From: Hydrogenimonas sp.
GTDB lineage: Bacteria > Campylobacterota > Campylobacteria > Campylobacterales > Hydrogenimonadaceae
Direction: 5' to 3'
Assembly (NCBI RefSeq): GCF_029933015.1
Contig: NZ_JAOZOZ010000047.1
Span: 1 to 11,943 of the forward strand
Length of the DNA: 11,943 nt
The notes under the pieces were generated by a model. It was given only the letters and a program-made list of their open reading frames with translations, did no database searches and had not been told where the DNA came from. The first letter of the stretch is position 1. Each line of letters opens with the position of its first letter. This document shows positions 1 to 6,465 of this stretch, piece by piece. The translations under genes and the position numbers were made by a program.

Positions 1-157
1 CGGCTGATGTAGACGCCGCTTTTACTGGGGGGCATCAGCTCGGCGTCGATCGCCTCCACGTAGTCGGGATAGTCGTAGGTGTCCTCTTCCGTCTCGCATT
101 GATCGGTGACGCATCGGTCGGCCATGTAGTTTTCGAACTCTTTTCTCAGATCTGCCA
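1..157 (-). CDS. 5' end of an unidentified operon gene (partial, runs off the window)
   Basis: An ATG at 157 opens a frame that stays open to the window edge, giving the first 52 residues (MADLRKEFENYM...). It starts four bases after the stop of the AroE-like gene. A GGGAG about 11 bases upstream, inside the end of that gene, can serve as ribosome binding site, so it is probably the next gene of the same operon. The visible part is hydrophilic and strongly acidic, with a D/E/Y-rich stretch around residues 18-40 and two cysteines (16 and 21). There is no signal peptide or membrane segment in what can be seen. I do not recognise the family and assign no function. Confidence 0.6.
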
Positions 158-161
158 TCTT

Positions 162-1016
162 TCATACTCCCAAATTGTTCAATATCTCTTCATATTTATC
201 GCAGTCGATCTCGGCGCCCAGCCACTTGTGGGCCACGCTGATCGCCTGGGCCGTCATCCACTGGAAATTTCCCAGTTTCCGGCATCCCAGCTCATCGGCC
301 AGGGTATCGAAAGCGCTGCGGCCCCGCACGAAATCGACAAGGGTCAGGTGGGGGTTGCTCCCCCGGGGGTCGATCAGCCGTTTGTCGGCATGCGCATAGA
401 GGTCGGCGGCGTTGATGACAAGGTCGTAGCGCTCCGCCTCTACCGACATGCCGGGCCGGAACCAGGCGATGTCGGTATCGACGCCCGCCATGGAGGCTTT
501 CGCCGCCTCCAGCGCCTCCGCGGCGCTTTCGACACTCTCGCCCGCCACCTCCACGAAAGAGGCCTCCAGGACGCCAAAGAGCGGCAGAAGCGCACGGGCG
601 ACGGGGCCCGAACCGAGGATCAGTATCCTCTTTCCCGCCACGGCGATCCCTTCGCACGCCAGCATACGCTCGAAGCTTTCGGGGTAGAAACAGACCCCGG
701 CCAGTTTCCCCTCTTCGGCCACCGCACCGTCGCACAGGCCGCTTCGCCGCGTACAGCCGTCGGCCACATCCAGCAGAGGCACCACCTCCTCCTGATACTC
801 CGGCTCGTAGAGCGCCATCGTCACTTTGGAGTCCGGCATCCCTTTGACCATGTAGGCGAAATCTTCGGGCTTGATGTTGAGCCCGATGGCGTAGTCGTTC
901 AGCCCCAGGGTCTTGAAGGCTCCGTTCAGCGTCTTCAAAAAGGGCGAAGTCTGGGCGTTTGCGCCGTAAAGCGCGATCATCCGGCTCTCTTTGGCCAGAA
1001 TTCCCTCATCGATCAT
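162..1016 (-). CDS. Shikimate dehydrogenase-like (AroE-fold) protein with degenerate active site
   Basis: A 284-residue protein with the overall plan of AroE. The N-terminal substrate-domain start (ALYG...TSPFLKTLNGAFKTLGL, about 15-39) parallels the SxSPxxHN segment. A glycine-rich Rossmann loop GSGPVAR lies at 135-141, YDLVINAAD at 197-205 matches the usual (F/Y)DLIINAT, and the C-terminal helix keeps the AQA of the family (256-258). The two hallmark catalytic sites are missing: where AroE has NVTxPxK this protein reads KVTMALYEPEY (64-74), and where AroE has GxNTD it reads GVCFYPE (107-113). It is therefore probably not a shikimate dehydrogenase, but it could still bind NAD(P) or another nucleotide-like ligand. 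The start at 1016 is supported by AAAGGAG five bases upstream; Met13 would be the alternative. Its position behind chaperone and ferredoxin genes points to an accessory or maturation role, which is inference. Confidence 0.72.
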   Translation of the reverse strand: MIDEGILAKESRMIALYGANAQTSPFLKTLNGAFKTLGLNDYAIGLNIKPEDFAYMVKGMPDSKVTMALYEPEYQEEVVPLLDVADGCTRRSGLCDGAVAEEGKLAGVCFYPESFERMLACEGIAVAGKRILILGSGPVARALLPLFGVLEASFVEVAGESVESAAEALEAAKASMAGVDTDIAWFRPGMSVEAERYDLVINAADLYAHADKRLIDPRGSNPHLTLVDFVRGRSAFDTLADELGCRKLGNFQWMTAQAISVAHKWLGAEIDCDKYEEILNNLGV

Positions 1017-1033
1017 GTTGCTCCTTTTGGGTG

Positions 1034-1110
1034 GGGAAACGGGAAGGGGGAAACGGGAAGCGGAAATCGGGAAACGGGAAACGGGAAACGGAAAATGGTG
1101 AATGGAGGGA
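1034..1110 (+). repeat. Heptanucleotide tandem array, GGGAAAC type
   Basis: Eleven consecutive 7-base units keep perfect register: GGGAAAC at 1034, 1048, 1069, 1076 and 1083, with variants GGGAAGG, GGGAAGC, GGAAATC, GGAAAAT, GGTGAAT and GGAGGGA between and after them. The array fills almost the whole gap between the polyferredoxin stop and the ribosome binding site of the AroE-like gene. A related array in the opposite orientation begins directly beside it. Confidence 0.85.
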
Positions 1111-2325
1111 TCATTTTTCCTTCTTCCCCTCTCCGTTCACCGTTCCCTGTTCACCGTTCACTATATCCTGTTCACCGTTCACCCTCTCCTGTTCTCGAAA
1201 AACGACGACACCGTCGTCCTTTTCCTCCAGTCCCCACAGTTCCAGCGCTTCGGCTTCTTCCACGGCGCATCTGGGGCACACCTTCTCGCCGCGGACGGAG
1301 CTGAAGGATACGCCGCACTCGCTGCACTTGAGTACTTTGAACTGCGCCAGCAGGCGCTGGGTCGGCTCGAAAAACTCTTTCAGCTCGAACACCGGCTGCA
1401 GGCGTATCGCGTCGGGCTCGCAGGTGTCGTGACAGGCGCGGCACTTGATGCAGAGCATCGTGTCGAAAAGAATTTTGCTGTTTCGGCTGTCCGAACTGAG
1501 CGCCCCGGTCGGGCAGATCCTATAGCACATCTGGCACGCCGTACAGCTTCCCATGTCGATATATTTCTGCGAGACGAAAGAGATATCCTCTTCGGCGATC
1601 GTATGGTACGCCGCGGGTTTTGGCAGGCGCTTCAGGGCCGTGAAGAAGATTTTCCTCTTGTCGGGAATCTCCTTCTGCCGGATCTTCGCCACGGCCGCCA
1701 GGTCGACGGTATGCTCCCTCACCTCGTCGCTGACCGCCTCCAGCGCCTCGTCGAAGGAGCGTTTGGTTTGCAGAGCCCCTTTGAGAGAGAGACGCTCCAG
1801 GAATGCGCGGCGGTCCTCCGTCTCCTCTTCCCGCCCCTCCTCTTCGTAGGCGATGTCGCGAATCTGTATCTCCTTGCCGCTTTCGCACGCGTCGAGGATG
1901 TAGTTGGCCTCCACGACGTGCTTCAAAATGGCCGTATAGAGCGGTTCGTTCCAGGGGCAGTCGCGGCAGTGCCCCACATCCAGCACCACCGGCTCCTCCT
2001 TGACGAACGCCATCGAAAGCAGATGCTCGACGCTCAGGGCCATGATGCACGGGACGTTCTTCCGGCACGACACCAGTCTCTCCTCCCCTTCGGCGAAATC
2101 GAAGAAAAAGGCCGTCGCGTCGAAGTTTTCCAGCGTCAGCGCCTCCGAAGGGCAGACCCCCAGGCATCCGCCGCAGTCGACGCAGGCCGACGGGGTGAAG
2201 GCGGGCAGCCCGTTGTCGGCGATCTTCATCGTCTCCACGGGGCAGATCGTCACGCATGCGTCGCAGGTCGAAAATGTCGTGACGCTTCTGACGCATCGGG
2301 CCGGATCGAACTTCAGCGTGCTCAT
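1111..2325 (-). CDS. Multi-cluster 4Fe-4S ferredoxin-like accessory protein
   Basis: The start is the ATG at 2325, which shares ATGA with the stop of the TorD-like gene, giving 404 residues and likely translational coupling; an ATG five codons upstream is less likely. N-terminal ferredoxin half: C21xxC24xxxC28P (C11 may be the fourth ligand) and C48xxCxxCxxxC58P. The middle holds C87, C93 and a CRDCPW at 120-125. C-terminal ferredoxin half: C261xxCxxCxxxC271P and C292xxCxxCxxxC302. A CxxC...CxxC pair (334/337 and 350/353) looks like a small zinc ribbon. There is no signal peptide or membrane segment, so it is cytoplasmic. Residues 167-220 are charged and helical. A role in electron supply to, or cofactor assembly of, the molybdoenzyme is inferred from context. 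The last ~23 residues are a low-complexity tail encoded by the heptad repeat array. Confidence 0.82.
   Translation of the reverse strand: MSTLKFDPARCVRSVTTFSTCDACVTICPVETMKIADNGLPAFTPSACVDCGGCLGVCPSEALTLENFDATAFFFDFAEGEERLVSCRKNVPCIMALSVEHLLSMAFVKEEPVVLDVGHCRDCPWNEPLYTAILKHVVEANYILDACESGKEIQIRDIAYEEEGREEETEDRRAFLERLSLKGALQTKRSFDEALEAVSDEVREHTVDLAAVAKIRQKEIPDKRKIFFTALKRLPKPAAYHTIAEEDISFVSQKYIDMGSCTACQMCYRICPTGALSSDSRNSKILFDTMLCIKCRACHDTCEPDAIRLQPVFELKEFFEPTQRLLAQFKVLKCSECGVSFSSVRGEKVCPRCAVEEAEALELWGLEEKDDGVVVFREQERVNGEQDIVNGEQGTVNGEGKKEK
1120..1196 (-). repeat. Heptanucleotide tandem array, GTGAACG/GTGAACA type, inside coding sequence
   Basis: On the plus strand, 7-base units run in register from 1134: CGTTCAC, CGTTCCC, TGTTCAC, CGTTCAC, TATATCC, TGTTCAC, CGTTCAC, CCTCTCC, TGTTCTC. 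Two more degenerate units lie at 1120-1133. Read on the minus strand they are GTGAACG/GTGAACA, close to the GGGAAAC units of the neighbouring array in inverted orientation. Because 21 bases make three heptads, the translated product is a seven-residue repeat (VNGEQDI, VNGEQGT, VNGEGKK) at the C terminus of the polyferredoxin. Confidence 0.85.
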
Positions 2326-2972
2326 GCGGTGTAGCGGCACCCTTCGGAGGTGATCAGGTCGTTCAGATATTCATAGTCGCTGAGCATGAACTCCAGCGTC
2401 AGCGACGCCGCGTCGTAGTAGAAGGGCGTCCCGGCTTCGGCCTTGATGTTCTGCAGAAACATCGGCGCCCACTGCAGCAGATGGTCCCGCAGAAAGTCAC
2501 GCTCGATCCGGGCGATCTGGCACGCCGCGTCGTAATCTTCGTTCTCCAGCGCCTTGTACTCGCTGGAGGCCAGCATGTACATGAACTCCAGCTCGATGCC
2601 GATGTGATCGGGGCTCACCGACCGCGCTTTGTCCAGCTGGACCCGAAAATCGTACGCGTTGTAGATCTGCACGACGGGATTGGCCCCGCCGGTTTCGAGC
2701 ATCTGGTCGTCCCGCATGTAGAAGGATTCGTAGGGTATCAGATGGAGCACGAAGAGATTGGTGAAATCGACGTCGAGAAACCGCTCGATCAGATCCTTTT
2801 TCGAAAGCTCCCGGGGTTTCTCCCACTGCTGGTAGTTGGGGAAAAAGGAGAGAATCATCTCGTCGCTTTCGAACTTTCGCAAAAAATCCTCGTCCACCTC
2901 TTTCATCATGATACGCGAAATCAGCGCGTAGAGGTTGATCCGGGCCAGCTGTTTGGTCAGAATGTCGTTCAA
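2322..2972 (-). CDS. TorD/DmsD-family molybdoenzyme maturation chaperone
   Basis: A 216-residue, mostly alpha-helical protein without signal peptide or membrane segments. Two family signatures are present: PDHIGIELEFM at 121-131 (the TorD/DmsD pattern of P-D-H followed by a hydrophobic helix) and FLRDHLLQWAPMF at 160-172 (the F..xHL..W.P.F pattern). Proteins of this family bind the Tat signal of a specific molybdoenzyme and hold it until cofactor insertion; the obvious client is the large subunit encoded just upstream. The start codon appears to be TTG at 2970-2972, preceded six bases upstream by AAAGGG. The next ATG is 21 codons in and would remove the first helix. The stop overlaps the start of the following gene (ATGA). 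Confidence 0.85.
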   Translation of the reverse strand: MNDILTKQLARINLYALISRIMMKEVDEDFLRKFESDEMILSFFPNYQQWEKPRELSKKDLIERFLDVDFTNLFVLHLIPYESFYMRDDQMLETGGANPVVQIYNAYDFRVQLDKARSVSPDHIGIELEFMYMLASSEYKALENEDYDAACQIARIERDFLRDHLLQWAPMFLQNIKAEAGTPFYYDAASLTLEFMLSDYEYLNDLITSEGCRYTA

Positions 2973-2992
2973 AGGAAACCCTTTATTTTTTT

Positions 2993-3129
2993 AGTGAAAA
3001 GTGAAAAACGAAAAGTGAAAAGTGTCGGATGGTCGCTTCGCTCCCTTCCATTCGGGACATTATACAAAATTGTCGCGAGACGATCCCCCTCGGCTCTTCC
3101 CCATTCACTCTTCACTGTTCACCGTTTAC
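2993..3129. repeat. Inverted pair of heptanucleotide arrays in the gap before the chaperone gene
   Basis: The left part, 2993-3027 on the plus strand, reads AGTGAAA, AGTGAAA, AACGAAA, AGTGAAA, AGTGTCG in exact 7-base register. The right part, 3102-3129, reads CATTCAC, TCTTCAC, TGTTCAC, CGTTTAC, that is GTGAA-type units on the minus strand. The two parts point in opposite directions around a 74-base spacer. This is the same plan as the pair at 1034-1196, with related but diverged units, and also lies in a gap of the operon. Confidence 0.8.
3059..3064 (-). promoter_or_regulatory. Candidate internal promoter (-10 TATAAT) for the accessory genes
   Basis: On the minus strand TTTTGTATAATG gives a consensus -10 hexamer about 87 bases upstream of the chaperone start. 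No good -35 hexamer is visible at 16-18 bases. It lies in the spacer between the two heptad arrays, so the chaperone, polyferredoxin and AroE-like genes could have their own transcript. This is a motif reading only. Confidence 0.4.
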
Positions 3130-3133
3130 CGAA

Positions 3134-3159
3134 GAGCGCGGGGCCGGACCCCGGCGCTC
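3134..3159 (-). other. Strong GC hairpin directly after the molybdoenzyme stop codon
   Basis: Arms GAGCGC-GGGG (3134-3143) and CCCC-G-GCGCTC (3149-3159) pair over ten base pairs with one bulged G and a five-base loop. It begins two bases after the stop codon. No T-run follows in the direction of transcription, so it is not a standard intrinsic terminator. Protection of the upstream message end or partial attenuation before the accessory genes is more likely. Confidence 0.65.
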
Positions 3160-3161
3160 GA

Positions 3162-6100
3162 TCAAAGCTCTTTGACCTTGAATTCGTACGCCTTTTTGCT
3201 CAGAGGCACGGCGGGACGCGGCATCCAGAAAGGACGTCGCTCGCTGTCTTCGGGCGTCAGGGGGCGGGTCAGTTTGTCTCGCCACGCCTTGTAGGTCTTC
3301 ATGTTGTTCTCGTAGTTGACCCAGATATCGCCGATCTGGTCCTCTTTTCCGGCCTTTTCGAGGATCACTTTCTGGTTCCAGGCATGGTTGCCCGCGATCG
3401 GGTCCGGATGCACCGGGGCCACGGCGTTCTGCCAGGAGCCGCTGAGGCCGTCCCACCAGATGTTGTCGAGGTCTTTGTTGAACTCCTTGAACTGCCACGA
3501 TTTGGGGCGGTTCTTGATGGCGTCGATCCCCTGCTTGGGTTTGAGGGTTCCGACCTTGCCGTCCATCGTCATCTCGTACAGCGGCGCCCCGACGCCCATG
3601 ACGCCCAGGGCGTGCTCGAAACCGGGGATCTCGACGGCGTTTTTGAGTTTCCAGCGGCCGGCGTGGTGGCTGTTGGCCAGGACGCCGGGCATCGTCGCCT
3701 CGGTCGGCACCGCCATCGCGACGAAGTAGCCGCTCTCCAGGCCCGAAACGGTGTCGACGATGCGCACCTTCACGGCGTCGCCCCGCTTGATCCCCAGCCG
3801 TTTGGCGTCGCTCGTGTGGATCCAGACCGGGTTGTGGTTCTGGCTGATCTCCATCAGGTGCTTGGAGTTGACCGAGCGGGTATGGATATTGTAGGGCAGC
3901 CGGAAGACCGTGTTGAGGGCGAATTCGTTGTCCGCACCCATGTAGCGGTGGTGCACCTGGCTGACCACGTGGATCATCTTGTCGTACTCACGCGGGTTGC
4001 GCGGGTAGATCGGCAGGGCGTATTCGGGCCACTTCCAGTCGATGAGCCATTCGCAGAAGAGGTCGAGTTTCTTGTCGGGGGTGTGGAAACCCTCGCAGAG
4101 CTTGCCGTCGACCTCGACGCCGATGGAGCGTCTGCGCCCCTCGTGGTCGGTGATCCAAAGAACGCCGAAGCGGTCTTTTTCCACCTCGTCCACGTGGTAT
4201 TTGTGGCCGTGGGCGTGGTAGTAGGTGCCGTCGAACTCCAGTTCGTTCTCCTGCGGTTTGTAGACATCGGTCTTCTCGGTGAAGGCGCCGCGGTCCCGCA
4301 TGAATTCGTAGCAGGGGTATTCGCTGTGGGGGTAGGCCTTCTCCGCCGCCTTTTTGAGGTTGGGCAGGAGGCTGAATCCGGCGTTGTAGTACTCCTTCAT
4401 CGTCACCGGTTTGCCAGGATTTTTCCTAGACTCCCAGTACTTGCGCACACCCAGGCTGCCGTCGGGATCGACGTGCAGGCACAGAAGCTCCGCCCAGAAC
4501 TCGTTCTCTTCCCAGATCTCGCCCAGACCCGCCTTGACATGCGCTTCCAGGGTACCGCGGTGCTCGACTTTGGGCTTCCAGCCCATCTTCTCGAGCGCCA
4601 CGCGAAGTACGGGCTGTCGGAAGGCCGTCCACTGCTCGGGCTTGGAGGGTTCGGACTGCTGGTCGTGGCGCTCGCCCGCCAGGCCGGTGGGCAGGACATA
4701 GTCGCAGTACCAGTTGGTCTCGCTCCAGGTCGGAGAGAGGTTGAAGCTCATCTCCACCTTGCTCTCGTCCTTGAGGGCTTCGATCCAGCGGAAGCCGTCG
4801 GGATTGATCCAGACCGGGTTGTACATCCTGGGAATCCAGACCGCCAGTTTGGTCGGGACGTTGAGCCCCTTGGCGCGCCAGCTGTTCTGCCACTCCTCGT
4901 CCATCAGCAGGTGGGGGAGGATGAAGCTCATCTCGTAGGTGCTCAGCGGATACTCCGGCGGCCACGCCAGCTCGTTCCAGACGTCGACCTTGGGCGCTTT
5001 TTTGCCGGCGACGGTGGCCGCGTCGCCCTTGCCGCCGATGGAGATCTTGTGCCAGTGGTGCCAGCTGACCCCGCCGATGTCGCCGCGCATCGCGCCGCGA
5101 AGGGCCAGGGGCAGGAACGCCGAACGGGTGATCATCCAACCGCCGCGGTGGGCGATGGCGCCGGAACGCCAGATATAGGTGGCGATCTTCGGACCGGCGT
5201 CGATGAACATCTCGAAGAGTTTGTCGAGCTTGTACTCCTGGCCCTCGAGCTTGCACTCCCTGACGACGAACTCTTTGGTGTAGGGGGCGTAGAGCTCCTT
5301 CATCACCTCGACGAAGCTCTCGTAGCTCTCGTCCTCGGGCATTCTGGAGATGTAGCCCTTTTTGACCATGAATTTCAGATAATCCCGGTTGGCCATCAGG
5401 CGGTCCCAGTTGATCCAGCTTTTGACGAATTCGTGATCCATCAGGTCGTCGCCGTTTCTGTCCTTTTCGTGGAGAATGCGGTTGGCCAGATAGAGGTAGA
5501 GCGCCGTTTCGGTGCCCGGCCAGACCGGCAGCCACAGATCGGCCATACCGGCGGAGTTACTAAGCCGGGGATCGAGGACGACCATCTTGGCACCCCGTTT
5601 TCTCGCGTCGGCGATCAGGCCGGCGCTCTGCTGGAAGTAGTGGCCCGCGTCCGCCGCGTGGGAGGACTGGAGGAAAATGAGTTTGGCGTTGGCCCAGTCG
5701 GGGGAGTTGCGGTCGTCGTTGGCCCACTGGATCGACCCCTGGCGCGCGCCGGCGGAGCAGATGTTGGTGTGGGAGTCGTAGCCGTCCAGACCCATCGTGT
5801 GGGGGACCCGGTGGCCGAAGCCGTTCTCGTTGGGGCGGCCCACATGGTACATGATGAGCTTTTTGCTCATCTCGTCGCCCGCTTTGAGGGTGTCGTGCAT
5901 CTTTTTGCCGATCTCCTCGAGCGCCTGGTCCCAGGTGATACGCACCCACTTGCCTTCGCCACGCCTGGAGCCGGGGGCCCGCTTGATCGGGAAGGGGATG
6001 CGGTCGGGATCGTACATCTGCGATTCGGCGGCGTACCCTTTGGCGCAGTTGCGGCCGCGGCTGGCGCTGTGGAGCGGGTTGCCCATATATTTTCTGACTG

Positions 6101-6452
6101 TCAGCGTCTTCTTGTCGACCCAGGCCGTCAGACCGCAGCCCGCTTCACAGTTGGAGCAGACACAGGGCACGATCGTGTAGTCGTGCACCTCGATCCCGTC
6201 GGGGTTGTCGTCGCTGCGGACACCCTTGCGGGCGATTCCGCCCCGTTTCCAGTCGTCGCCGTCGAGCTCGGTGAAGCTGTCCCACTCCTCCAGCGGCGGG
6301 TAGAACTCCAGAGAGTCGGGGGTGTTGGTGAAGCGCCCCGTCTCCTCTTTGGACGCTTCCGCCACCGTTTCGAAGACGCCGGTCGCCAGAGTGGCGCCCG
6401 CCACCGTAAAAGCCGCGCCTTTTAAAAATGTTCTTCTTTGTTCGTTGATCAT
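3162..6452 (-). CDS. Tat-exported molybdopterin oxidoreductase catalytic subunit (PsrA/TtrA/SrdA-like)
   Basis: The start is taken at 6452 because AGGAG lies six bases upstream; the ATG two codons earlier directly abuts that AGGAG. This gives 1096 residues. Order of parts: Tat signal with RRTFLK at 6-11 and a hydrophobic stretch; an N-terminal [4Fe-4S] site C99xxC102xxxC106...C136; the molybdopterin core with HTNICSAGARQG (229-240), whose Cys232 sits where the Mo ligand is expected; and a C-terminal dinucleotide-binding domain recognisable from NPVWIHTSDAKRLGIKRGD and the NSHHAGRW segment. There is no in-frame TGA, so no selenocysteine. It is longer than PsrA and most formate dehydrogenases and closer in size to TtrA-type enzymes. 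It would act in the periplasm with the two subunits encoded before it. Substrate unassigned: tetrathionate, polysulfide, selenate and arsenate enzymes all share this plan. Confidence 0.9.
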   Translation of the reverse strand: MINEQRRTFLKGAAFTVAGATLATGVFETVAEASKEETGRFTNTPDSLEFYPPLEEWDSFTELDGDDWKRGGIARKGVRSDDNPDGIEVHDYTIVPCVCSNCEAGCGLTAWVDKKTLTVRKYMGNPLHSASRGRNCAKGYAAESQMYDPDRIPFPIKRAPGSRRGEGKWVRITWDQALEEIGKKMHDTLKAGDEMSKKLIMYHVGRPNENGFGHRVPHTMGLDGYDSHTNICSAGARQGSIQWANDDRNSPDWANAKLIFLQSSHAADAGHYFQQSAGLIADARKRGAKMVVLDPRLSNSAGMADLWLPVWPGTETALYLYLANRILHEKDRNGDDLMDHEFVKSWINWDRLMANRDYLKFMVKKGYISRMPEDESYESFVEVMKELYAPYTKEFVVRECKLEGQEYKLDKLFEMFIDAGPKIATYIWRSGAIAHRGGWMITRSAFLPLALRGAMRGDIGGVSWHHWHKISIGGKGDAATVAGKKAPKVDVWNELAWPPEYPLSTYEMSFILPHLLMDEEWQNSWRAKGLNVPTKLAVWIPRMYNPVWINPDGFRWIEALKDESKVEMSFNLSPTWSETNWYCDYVLPTGLAGERHDQQSEPSKPEQWTAFRQPVLRVALEKMGWKPKVEHRGTLEAHVKAGLGEIWEENEFWAELLCLHVDPDGSLGVRKYWESRKNPGKPVTMKEYYNAGFSLLPNLKKAAEKAYPHSEYPCYEFMRDRGAFTEKTDVYKPQENELEFDGTYYHAHGHKYHVDEVEKDRFGVLWITDHEGRRRSIGVEVDGKLCEGFHTPDKKLDLFCEWLIDWKWPEYALPIYPRNPREYDKMIHVVSQVHHRYMGADNEFALNTVFRLPYNIHTRSVNSKHLMEISQNHNPVWIHTSDAKRLGIKRGDAVKVRIVDTVSGLESGYFVAMAVPTEATMPGVLANSHHAGRWKLKNAVEIPGFEHALGVMGVGAPLYEMTMDGKVGTLKPKQGIDAIKNRPKSWQFKEFNKDLDNIWWDGLSGSWQNAVAPVHPDPIAGNHAWNQKVILEKAGKEDQIGDIWVNYENNMKTYKAWRDKLTRPLTPEDSERRPFWMPRPAVPLSKKAYEFKVKEL

Positions 6453-6465
6453 ATTCATCTCCTAC

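Noticed and set aside
1034..1196. CRISPR array
   Set aside because: The repeats are 7 bases long, contiguous and without spacers, and no cas genes are nearby.
99..2334. Long plus-strand frames opposite the AroE-like and polyferredoxin genes
   Set aside because: They are antisense shadows with Arg/His-rich, low-complexity products and no motifs, and they read through the heptad arrays.
5750..5775. Selenocysteine at the molybdenum ligand position
   Set aside because: The codon at the ligand position encodes Cys in HTNICSAGARQG and the frame has no internal TGA.
2481..6425. A 1314-codon open frame on the plus strand
   Set aside because: It lies opposite the molybdoenzyme and chaperone genes, whose domains and ribosome binding sites are convincing. 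The plus frame gives a V/G/D/H-rich product without recognisable domains, as expected for the antisense of GC-rich codons.
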